A DNA stretch of 64,000 bases. It comes from an uncultured Clostridia bacterium (lineage in GTDB: Bacteria; Bacillota; Clostridia; UBA1381). The DNA lies in the NCBI GenBank assembly GCA_944392335.1, contig CALXWJ010000037.1:40751-104750 (forward strand), written 5' to 3'. This document shows positions 9,275-16,988 of this stretch, piece by piece. Under the pieces are notes generated by a model. The model worked only from the letters and a program-made list of their open reading frames with translations. It did not search any database and was not told the origin of the DNA. The position numbers were made by a program, and so were the translations under genes. The stretch's first letter is position 1, and each line of letters begins with the position of its first letter.

Positions 9275-10138
9275 ATGGCTTTGGTAAACCCAATGTACTT
9301 TATAAAAAAAGCACAGGAATGCGGCATTGCGATTGCATCCTTCAATGTACATAATCTGGAAACGATACAGGCGGTCGTTGAGGGGGCTGCGGAGGAGAAT
9401 TGCCCGGTAATTATACAGACGACGCCGGGAACGTTGAAGCACGCGGGGATCCCTTATATAGGTGCAATGGTAAAAGCGGCGTCGGAGCAAGTGGATATTC
9501 CCATCGCCCTGCATGTGGATCACTGCAAAAGTTTTGAAACCATAATGCAGTGCATAAGATACGGTTATACATCGGTAATGATAGACAGCGCGCATCTTCC
9601 GTATGAGGAAAATATAGAAATGGTAAAAAAGGTCGTTGAATGTGCGCGCAGCGTCGGGGTCGCGGTAGAGGGCGAACTCGGACGCATAGGAGGCGTTGAG
9701 GAAGATCTTACGGTGGATGAGAAAACGGCAAGTTTTACAGTGCCTTCCCAGGCAAAGGATTTTGTTGAAAAAACGGGACTGGATACATTGGCTGTTGCGA
9801 TAGGAACGGCACACGGGGAATATAAAGGAGTTCCTGATCTTGATTTTGAAAGATTGGAGAAAATAAGAGAGCTTGTAGCATTGCCTTTGGTTCTTCACGG
9901 CGCCTCGGGCGTCCCGGATCATCAGATAAAGGCAAGTCTTGAACGGGGGATATCAAAGATAAATATTGCTACAGAATTAAAGATCCCGATGGCAAGAGCC
10001 ATACAGGAAGTATTTAAAAACAATCCCAAAGAAAATGATCCGAGAAACTATATGGGCGCGGCAAGGTCGGCAGTAAAAGAAGTAGTCAGACAGAAAATAA
10101 GGCTGTGTAACGGAACAGACTTTGCAAGCAGACTGTAG
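9275..10138 (+). CDS. Class II ketose-(bis)phosphate aldolase, GatY/KbaY/Fba type
   Basis: The protein is 287 residues, normal for the family, with GGGAGG ahead of ATG 9275. Zinc and catalytic residues are visible: H80 and H83 with D82 in ALHVDH, E134 in GELGRIGG, H180 in GTAHGEYKG and H208 in LVLHGASG. The family cleaves a ketose phosphate to dihydroxyacetone phosphate and an aldehyde. It is the first gene of an operon with an FGGY kinase, a polyol-phosphate-like dehydrogenase and an aldo/keto reductase. Tagatose-1,6-bisphosphate, fructose-1,6-bisphosphate or a ketose 1-phosphate are all possible substrates; the kinase next door favours a ketose 1-phosphate, by inference only. Confidence 0.9.
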   Translation: MALVNPMYFIKKAQECGIAIASFNVHNLETIQAVVEGAAEENCPVIIQTTPGTLKHAGIPYIGAMVKAASEQVDIPIALHVDHCKSFETIMQCIRYGYTSVMIDSAHLPYEENIEMVKKVVECARSVGVAVEGELGRIGGVEEDLTVDEKTASFTVPSQAKDFVEKTGLDTLAVAIGTAHGEYKGVPDLDFERLEKIRELVALPLVLHGASGVPDHQIKASLERGISKINIATELKIPMARAIQEVFKNNPKENDPRNYMGAARSAVKEVVRQKIRLCNGTDFASRL

Positions 10139-10161
10139 TTGTTTTGCAGGGAGGTCGTAAG

Positions 10162-11637
10162 ATGCTTTTAGGAATAGATATAGGAACATCAGCTTGCAAG
10201 GTCGCATTGTTTGATTATGAAGGGAAAATTCTTGCAGAGCGGTCTCAAAGTTATCCGGTATATTATCCAAAGCCCGGATGGGCGCAACAAAACCCTGACG
10301 AATGGTATAAGGCTGTTTGCGACGCGCTTTTGTATATCTCGTCAAAGATCGATTTAAAGGACGTAAAGGCGGTAGGGGTCGGCGGACAAAGCTGGTCATG
10401 TATACCGGTGGATCAAAACGGAAGGGTTTTATACAATACACCGATATGGTTTGATGTCCGCGCGAAACAAGAGTGTGAGATGTTAAAAAAAGCGGTAGGA
10501 GAAAACAAGATTTTCGATTTATGCAAAAATCCGGTCGAACCTTCTTATACCACACCTAAAGCCTTGTGGTTTAAAAGAAATCTACCTGATATCTATAAAA
10601 ATACAAGATATTTTTTACAAAGCAATTCATTTATTGTATATAAGCTTACCGGAAAATTTTCGCAGGACAGATCCCAGGGCTACGGTCATTTTTTTTACGA
10701 TATGGATAAAGGCTGTTATAATGATGATATGGCGGAAATCATGGGTTTGGACATTAATAAATTCCCAAAGATATTTGATTGCAGCGATATAGTCGGACAT
10801 ATTACAAAAAATGCGAGTACCGAGACCGGTATCCCGGAGGGGATTCCTGTTGCCGCCGGAGGACTTGACGCCGCGTGTGCCACACTCGGCGCCGGAGTTA
10901 TAGAAAACGGACAGACCCAGGAGCAGGGCGGACAGGCAGGCGGAATGAGTATTTGCATGGATCAGCCCATAGCGGACAGAAAACTTATTGTCGGAAATCA
11001 TGTTGTCCCGGGCAAATGGCTTTTGCAGGGAGGTACAGTTGCCGGCGGCGCGTCGATGGAATGGTTTTCAAGAGAATTCGGCAGATGTTTTGGTGAAGAT
11101 GAAATATTTAAAAAAATTGATAAAACTGTATCAGATGTTCCGTGCGGAAGCGACGGGCTTATATTCCTTCCCTATCTGAACGGAGAACGCTCCCCGATAT
11201 GGGATACCAACGCAAAGGGCGTATATTACGGCATAACATTTTCAACAACAAAAGCGCATTTTGCCCGTTCGGTGATGGAGGGAGTTGCGTATTCGCTGCG
11301 TCATAATCTTGAAACCGCATACAATGCCGGGGCGGAATGCGATACCCTTTATGCTGTAGGCGGAAGCTGCAACAGTGATATATGGATGCAGATCAAGGCG
11401 GATGTAACGAAAAAAAATATAGAAATACCCGACTCATATAATGCGGCAGCATTGGGGGTGGCAATCCTTGCAGGGGTCGGCGTAGGGAAATATGAGGATT
11501 TTGATGACGCCGTGAGAAAAACAATAAATATAAAAAAGCGGTTTTCACCAGATGATAGAAATGTGAAAATTTATGATGAGGGATATGAAAAATATTTAAG
11601 AATATATGAAAATCTAAAGGGGGTCATGTCGGAATGA
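10162..11637 (+). CDS. FGGY-family carbohydrate kinase (xylulokinase-like)
   Basis: Start at ATG 10162, with GGGAGGT nine bases upstream, gives 491 residues, typical of FGGY kinases. The N-terminal phosphate loop LLGIDIGTSACKVALF, PGWAQQNPDEW, the VGVGGQSW sugar-site segment and GGSCNSDIWMQIKADV near the C-terminus are characteristic. The central GTSG segment usual in xylulokinases is here GGQAGGMSI, so it belongs to a divergent subgroup and the sugar should not be assumed to be xylulose. It starts 23 bases after the aldolase stop and overlaps the dehydrogenase by four bases (ATGA), indicating translational coupling. It probably phosphorylates the ketose that the aldolase then cleaves. Confidence 0.9.
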   Translation: MLLGIDIGTSACKVALFDYEGKILAERSQSYPVYYPKPGWAQQNPDEWYKAVCDALLYISSKIDLKDVKAVGVGGQSWSCIPVDQNGRVLYNTPIWFDVRAKQECEMLKKAVGENKIFDLCKNPVEPSYTTPKALWFKRNLPDIYKNTRYFLQSNSFIVYKLTGKFSQDRSQGYGHFFYDMDKGCYNDDMAEIMGLDINKFPKIFDCSDIVGHITKNASTETGIPEGIPVAAGGLDAACATLGAGVIENGQTQEQGGQAGGMSICMDQPIADRKLIVGNHVVPGKWLLQGGTVAGGASMEWFSREFGRCFGEDEIFKKIDKTVSDVPCGSDGLIFLPYLNGERSPIWDTNAKGVYYGITFSTTKAHFARSVMEGVAYSLRHNLETAYNAGAECDTLYAVGGSCNSDIWMQIKADVTKKNIEIPDSYNAAALGVAILAGVGVGKYEDFDDAVRKTINIKKRFSPDDRNVKIYDEGYEKYLRIYENLKGVMSE

Positions 11638-12656
11638 AGGCAGGCATACTGTATAAAAATGAGGACATAAGATATGAAGAAACAGATAAGCCCGTTATAT
11701 CCGATAACGAAGTTTTGGTGAAGGTGAGGATGACGGGAATATGCGGCAGTGATGTGCCGAGAGTATTATATAACGGCGCCCATTATTATCCTATCATACT
11801 CGGACATGAATTTTCGGGAGAAATAGCGCAGATAGGAGCCAAAGTCGAAGGCTTTGAAATAGGGGACCGCGTTTCGGGTGCGCCGCTTATCCCTTGCATG
11901 AAATGCGAAGACTGCCAAAACGGAAATTTTTCATTGTGCAAAAATTATACTTTTATCGGATCGAGAATACAGGGCAGCTTTGCGGAATATGTAAAAATGC
12001 CGGCAGTAAACGCGATCAAGTTTGACAAATCGATATCTTTTGAGCAGGGCGCTTTTTTTGAACCGGCAACGGTAGCGCTTCATGGTATCAAATGCGCCGA
12101 ATATACGGGCGGAAAGGACGTCGCGGTTCTCGGAGGAGGAACGATCGGGCTGTTTACCATGCAATGGGCAAAAATTTTCGGCGCGAAATCAGTTACGGTT
12201 TTTGATATATCGGACAGCAGACTGGAATTGGCAAAAAAACTCGGAGCCGATCATACGGTAAACACATCAAATGAGAAGACTGTGCAGAGCAAATATGGTT
12301 TTGTTTTTGAAACGGCAGGTCAGCCGCAGACGACCAAGCTTGCCTTTGAGCTTGCCAGGAACAAAGCAAGCGTCTGTTATATAGGAACGCCGCATGATAA
12401 TGTGACATTTACACCGAGGGAGTGGGAAAACGTAAACAGGAAGGAATTCAAGCTGACAGGATCATGGATGAGTTATTCCGCACCGTTTCCGGGTGATGAA
12501 TGGACGCTGACTGCTCATTATTTTAAAACTGGAAGCCTTAAATTTGACGAGAGCCTTATTTTCAGAAAGTATCCCATGAAGGATATAAAGGAAGCATTTA
12601 TGCTGTATAAGGATCCTAAGTCTGTGGGCGGAAAAATTATGTTGTATAATGATTAA
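11634..12656 (+). CDS. Zinc-dependent polyol dehydrogenase, galactitol-1-phosphate 5-dehydrogenase-like
   Basis: This 340-residue medium-chain dehydrogenase shows the catalytic zinc ligands C37, H58 and E59 (GICGSD, LGHEFSG), the structural zinc cysteines C88, C91, C94 and C102 (PCMKCEDCQNGNFSLC), and the NAD-binding loop VLGGGTIGLF near 169-178. The sequence is of the GatD/sorbitol dehydrogenase type that oxidises a polyol or polyol phosphate to a ketose or ketose phosphate. Whether its substrate is phosphorylated cannot be read from the sequence; with a kinase in the same operon, a free polyol is plausible. It overlaps both neighbours (ATGA with the kinase). Confidence 0.88.
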   Translation: MKAGILYKNEDIRYEETDKPVISDNEVLVKVRMTGICGSDVPRVLYNGAHYYPIILGHEFSGEIAQIGAKVEGFEIGDRVSGAPLIPCMKCEDCQNGNFSLCKNYTFIGSRIQGSFAEYVKMPAVNAIKFDKSISFEQGAFFEPATVALHGIKCAEYTGGKDVAVLGGGTIGLFTMQWAKIFGAKSVTVFDISDSRLELAKKLGADHTVNTSNEKTVQSKYGFVFETAGQPQTTKLAFELARNKASVCYIGTPHDNVTFTPREWENVNRKEFKLTGSWMSYSAPFPGDEWTLTAHYFKTGSLKFDESLIFRKYPMKDIKEAFMLYKDPKSVGGKIMLYND

Positions 12657-12678
12657 TGTAAAAAAGAGGGGTATTAAT

Positions 12679-13686
12679 ATGGAAGCTATAGAACAGAGTA
12701 AAATTTTCAGAAGAAAGCTATATAACGGATATGAAATTCCCTGTATCGGAATGGGGACTTTCGGAAGCGATCATTTTTCAAATGATGATATCGCATCGGC
12801 TGTTGAGGGGGCTGCAAGGCTGGGATACAGATTATTCGACTGCGCCTCTGTATACGGTAATGAGGACCTGATAGGCATTTCGCTAAAAAGGATCATGGAC
12901 AGCGGAATAAAAAGGGAAGAGCTGTTTATTCAGTCAAAGGTATGGAATGATAAGCATGACGACGTAATAAATTCATGCAAGAAATCTCTTAAGGATTTAG
13001 GGCTTGATTATCTTGACACATATTTCGTTCACTGGCCCTTCCCCAATTACCATGCACCGGGCTGCAGTGTTGACAGCCGTGCTGAGGACGCGACTCCCTA
13101 TATACATGAAAAATTCATGAACACATGGGCACAGATGGAAGAATTGGTAGATATGGGACTGGTAAGATCGATAGGAACGTCAAATGTAACGATACCAAAA
13201 TTAAAATTGATCTTAAGGGATTGCAGGATAAAGCCCGCGATCAATGAGATGGAGCTTCATCCATCCTTCCAGCAGCCTGAGCTGTTTGATTTTTGCTTGG
13301 AAAACGGTATTCAGCCTATCGGTTTTTGCCCGTTGGGTTCGCCTACAAGACCGGACAGAGATAAAAGCCCGGATGATGTTGCTGATATGAAGATGCCGGA
13401 AATCGTAGAGCTTGCAAAAAAACATAATGTACATCCGGCGATCATTTGTCTGAAATGGGCTGTGCAAAGAGGTCAGATACCTATTCCGTTTTCGATCCAT
13501 GAAAGCGAATATTACAGTAATCTTCTTTCTGTTACACAAGACCCCTTAACAGATGATGAAATGAAAATCATGAAATCGGTAGATAAAAACTGCAGATTTA
13601 TAAAGGGACATGTATTTTTGTGGAAGGGCGCAAAAGACTGGCGCGATCTGTGGGATTTGGACGGAACCATTACAAAGGTCAAATAA
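12679..13686 (+). CDS. Aldo/keto reductase
   Basis: Start at ATG 12679 behind GAGGGG gives 335 residues. The catalytic tetrad is complete: D54 and Y59 (FDCASVYGNE), K87 (IQSKVW) and H118 (YFVHWPFPN). The GTSNV segment and the C-terminal IPIPFSIH nucleotide-binding region are also present. As the last metabolic gene of the LacI-linked operon it may reduce the aldehyde released by the aldolase, or interconvert sugar and polyol upstream of the dehydrogenase; both are inference. The next gene follows after 32 bases and may be cotranscribed. Confidence 0.9.
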   Translation: MEAIEQSKIFRRKLYNGYEIPCIGMGTFGSDHFSNDDIASAVEGAARLGYRLFDCASVYGNEDLIGISLKRIMDSGIKREELFIQSKVWNDKHDDVINSCKKSLKDLGLDYLDTYFVHWPFPNYHAPGCSVDSRAEDATPYIHEKFMNTWAQMEELVDMGLVRSIGTSNVTIPKLKLILRDCRIKPAINEMELHPSFQQPELFDFCLENGIQPIGFCPLGSPTRPDRDKSPDDVADMKMPEIVELAKKHNVHPAIICLKWAVQRGQIPIPFSIHESEYYSNLLSVTQDPLTDDEMKIMKSVDKNCRFIKGHVFLWKGAKDWRDLWDLDGTITKVK

Positions 13687-13718
13687 TAAAAAAATTGAAA
13701 TTCGGAAAGAGGCGATGG

Positions 13719-16706
13719 ATGTTGATTAAAATTATAACAAAATGTACTGCGCTGACAGCGGCAGCGGCTATGTTGTCCGTACTTATTCCGCAGGGTATAT
13801 CAGCAGCGGCCGATATTGTCTATACACAATATGATATGACATCTATATATAATACGGGCAATATATATACAAGCAGACAAGGCGCCCAGGGAAATGCCGG
13901 ATACGCGGGAGCATTTGATTACGACTCGTTTATAGGAGATTCCTATAATACCTGGCAGAATGAATGGGAATCCGGCATGACGGACAATGTTTTAACGATA
14001 GGCGATATACCTTTTGCCATGAGAGTTATAGATCACGGCGACTGGATGGTGAACACACCGTGTGTATGGTGGAATACGGGATATAATACCCCGTATACAA
14101 ATTTTGATATTGAGGATAGTTATTATACATCACTTGAAATACTTGCAAATTCAGATAGGCCCACACAACCGCAGCTTACTGTAAGGCTCAATTATGCGGA
14201 CGGGTCAGTGGAGGCATATAACTATACTCTTGCATACTTTTTCAACGGCTTCGGGGATGCCGAAGACGGAATAGAGTCCCCTGACTGCACGATGGACATG
14301 AACGGATATGTGGGACATTTCAGCGTGAGCGTTGACCCTTTGAAGATTCTTGAAAGCTTTGACATTGTGAATGACAGATTTAATCTCACGTCAGGTTCGG
14401 ACGGGCAGCCGGTAAAAAATGAAAATGGACAATATACCGCAAACGAAGAAGCAGTGTCAAACAGAGGAAGATATTCACACACCGCGGCAGTTTATGCCAT
14501 GACATTGGTGCAGGATGAAGAACAGATAGAACAAGCTCAAAATGAAAAGATCGAAAAGGAGATCGAAGAGATTGAAAACGCCATCGACAGTCTTGGGGAA
14601 ATATCGGAATTGACCTATGACAGAAAAGATGAGGTAGACAGGATCACAGAGCTTTTGGAAACAGCAGAACAGGACGGAATAGATGCAGAGACACAGATTT
14701 CAAATTATTCAAAGTATCTTGAAGCGGTCGAGAGGATGAATCAGCTGTATGAGCAGCAGGTCTACACATCAATTATAGACGCCATCGACGGTCTCGGAAA
14801 TATTGCCGATCTGACATACGATCAAAAGGATGACGTAGATAACATAACAAAGCTGATACAAGAGGCAAATGCCGCGGGATATACAGTCACTGAGGAAACA
14901 GTTCCAAATTATTCCAATTATCTTGAAGCGGTGGAAAAAATCAATGAATTGTATGCTGAGACGGTATATAAGGAAATAGAAGACGCGATCGCCGCGTTGG
15001 GAGATGTGGATGAGATCACATATGAGGACAAAGAAAAGGTAGATCACATAACAGCGCTTATAGAAAACGCGCAGGCGCAAGGCTTGAATATATCTGAAGA
15101 GACCGTTAAAAATTATCCGGACTATGTTCAGGCAAAAAACACGATAAAAGGTCTTACATCAGTATCGATAACCGTTGATATGTCGCAAATGTATAATCAG
15201 GGAACGATCTATACAAGTGTAAATCAATTGGGAAGCGCCGGATATGCAGGATCGATCTATTATCCTTATTTTATAAGCAGTGAATATCATGACTGGAAAA
15301 AACCATGGAGTGAAGGTATGCAGACAAATACCATGACTGTAGACGGAATAGATTTTCTGTTTAAAGTAGTTGATTTCGGAGATTATGAAGATTCCACAAG
15401 CTGTGTATTCTGGAATACCAATGCAGACAGTGCATACACAAATGTCGACATAGAAGACAATTATTATACATATGTTAACATTATGGCAAATAACGACAGG
15501 CCGATAAATAACTCCAAGTTAGCCGTAAGGCTTAATTATGAGGACGGAAGCGAACAGGTGTATGAGTATGGTCAGGCATATATTTTCAACGGTTTCGGCG
15601 AAAGCGGCAGTGGTATAACGGTGAATATGATAAATAATACCGGTTCAACAGCGGAAACAGGATATATAACCCGCTACAGGATACCTGTTGATCAGGATAA
15701 AAGGCTTGTAAGCTATGATATTTTAAACGAAAGCTATGAATTTGTAAAGGATGATTCCGGGAATTATATCCTTGACGATAACGGGAAAGTCCAGACGAAA
15801 GCATCCCCATATTCGGGAAGAGATAATTATACTTATGCCACTGCGGTATATTCTATGACATTGGAAATGCTTTACAGGGATTATGAAGTAATGATCGAAA
15901 AGGTCATAAATGAGCTGGAAAACGAGCTGACCTTGAGAATGGAAGTTGTTGATAACAGACCGGTGAGCATTACCGATACCGGAAAGCAGACATACTGGGA
16001 GCTTGATAATTATATCCAAATGCTCGGAGATTACGATAATGTCGGCGAGCTTGAAAACTACAGCATGTTAAAAGAGGTAATGCCTGTTTATGATGGCTCG
16101 GGAGTTGAGGTAAAATATGACAATGTTATCATAAGCATGGATTTTGATAAGGAAATGAAAGATCCCGAAGGTCTTGTAACTGTGACAAGAAACGGAGAAA
16201 ACGTCCAGAACTTTATAACAAAAACCGAGGGAAACAGTGTTTTTGTATCGATCCAAAATGATTTTGACACCGATGCGAAATATGATTTGAGGATTTCTTC
16301 AAATGCGGCTTCGATCTACGGGGATACATTCACTCTCGAAAGCGACGCGGTATTTTCATTTACCATCCCTCAGACAAATATAATAACCGACTTTAAGATA
16401 GTCGGCAGTGACGGAAATGAGATCACCGATATGAGTACATACACAGGCAGCGAAATAACCGTAACGGGAGAGCTTAAAAATGTTTCGGTATCGGAAGGAC
16501 AGCAATATTTAATTTTGGTTTGTCTTTATAACAACGCGGGACAGCTTATCGATATGGATAGGATATACGGTGATTTGCCAATGGGCGCGGCCGCTGATAT
16601 AAACAAAACGCTTACAACTGATGGCAATAGTGGATGCAGCTTGATTGCATATTCACTTGATGACATACTTACAATGAGAACGATCTATAAAACCATAATA
16701 AAATAA
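13719..16706 (+). CDS. Secreted protein with two copies of an unrecognised module and helical repeats
   Basis: ATG 13719 (AAAGAGG upstream) begins a signal peptide (ALTAAAAMLSVLIPQGISA); the longer frame would overlap the upstream gene and hide the signal. Length is 995 residues. Residues ~33-265 are module copy 1 (GNIYTSRQG, AGAFDYDSF, MRVIDHGDW, CVWWN, LEILANS, AVYAMTL). Residues ~280-480 are three ~67-residue helical repeats (LTYDQKDDVDNITKLI type). Residues ~484-715 are module copy 2. Then comes an SbsA-like Ig segment with FDKEM, and the shared C-terminal domain (LYNNAGQLIDM, ending LDDILTMR). I do not recognise the module; its beta-rich, aromatic-rich character suggests carbohydrate binding. 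No SLH domain is present. Confidence 0.85.
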   Translation: MLIKIITKCTALTAAAAMLSVLIPQGISAAADIVYTQYDMTSIYNTGNIYTSRQGAQGNAGYAGAFDYDSFIGDSYNTWQNEWESGMTDNVLTIGDIPFAMRVIDHGDWMVNTPCVWWNTGYNTPYTNFDIEDSYYTSLEILANSDRPTQPQLTVRLNYADGSVEAYNYTLAYFFNGFGDAEDGIESPDCTMDMNGYVGHFSVSVDPLKILESFDIVNDRFNLTSGSDGQPVKNENGQYTANEEAVSNRGRYSHTAAVYAMTLVQDEEQIEQAQNEKIEKEIEEIENAIDSLGEISELTYDRKDEVDRITELLETAEQDGIDAETQISNYSKYLEAVERMNQLYEQQVYTSIIDAIDGLGNIADLTYDQKDDVDNITKLIQEANAAGYTVTEETVPNYSNYLEAVEKINELYAETVYKEIEDAIAALGDVDEITYEDKEKVDHITALIENAQAQGLNISEETVKNYPDYVQAKNTIKGLTSVSITVDMSQMYNQGTIYTSVNQLGSAGYAGSIYYPYFISSEYHDWKKPWSEGMQTNTMTVDGIDFLFKVVDFGDYEDSTSCVFWNTNADSAYTNVDIEDNYYTYVNIMANNDRPINNSKLAVRLNYEDGSEQVYEYGQAYIFNGFGESGSGITVNMINNTGSTAETGYITRYRIPVDQDKRLVSYDILNESYEFVKDDSGNYILDDNGKVQTKASPYSGRDNYTYATAVYSMTLEMLYRDYEVMIEKVINELENELTLRMEVVDNRPVSITDTGKQTYWELDNYIQMLGDYDNVGELENYSMLKEVMPVYDGSGVEVKYDNVIISMDFDKEMKDPEGLVTVTRNGENVQNFITKTEGNSVFVSIQNDFDTDAKYDLRISSNAASIYGDTFTLESDAVFSFTIPQTNIITDFKIVGSDGNEITDMSTYTGSEITVTGELKNVSVSEGQQYLILVCLYNNAGQLIDMDRIYGDLPMGAAADINKTLTTDGNSGCSLIAYSLDDILTMRTIYKTIIK

Positions 16707-16725
16707 TTTGTACCTTATGCGCTGC

Positions 16726-16870
16726 AATATAACTGCGCTAAAGCTGTCCGCCGCTTTACGGCGGCGGGCTCCATAGCTGTAATCAGTGAAAGAGTAAAAT
16801 CTCTCTCTGATTGCATCTATGCCATAGAGCGCTCTTGTCTTTGCTGAATAACGGGGCAGGCCCTTATTGT
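16726..16870 (+). repeat. Structured intergenic repeat, copy R3
   Basis: It has left end AATATAACTGCG, hairpin CCGCCG-CTTTA-CGGCGG, stem GTAATCAG.../...CTGATTGC (a G-U type pair replaces A-U at one position), then a diverged third part and GGGCAGGCCCTTATTG as right end. It lies 20 bases after a stop codon, in sense orientation. Confidence 0.75.
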
Positions 16871-16951
16871 ACGCATTTAAATATTAAAGTAAATAACGTT
16901 TAAATATTTTGCTTCAGGTATGAAGTTATATAATATTTTACGTTACAATTT

Positions 16952-16984
16952 ATGCCGTCTGCAATAGGCGGCAGAACGGAGGAT
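16952..16984 (+). promoter_or_regulatory. Leader hairpin and ribosome site shared with the 26854 gene
   Basis: TGCCGTC-TGCAATA-GGCGGCA can form a 7-bp stem and is followed by GAACGGAGG before ATG 16989. The 26854 gene has the same arrangement, TGCCG...CGGCA then GATGGGAGG. The two leaders look homologous, so they may share 5' control or mRNA protection. Confidence 0.45.
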
Positions 16985-16988
16985 TTTT

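Noticed and set aside
9248..9922. Open frame of 224 codons on the minus strand
   Set aside because: It lies opposite the aldolase gene, which has all catalytic motifs and a good ribosome site; the minus frame has no recognisable domain.
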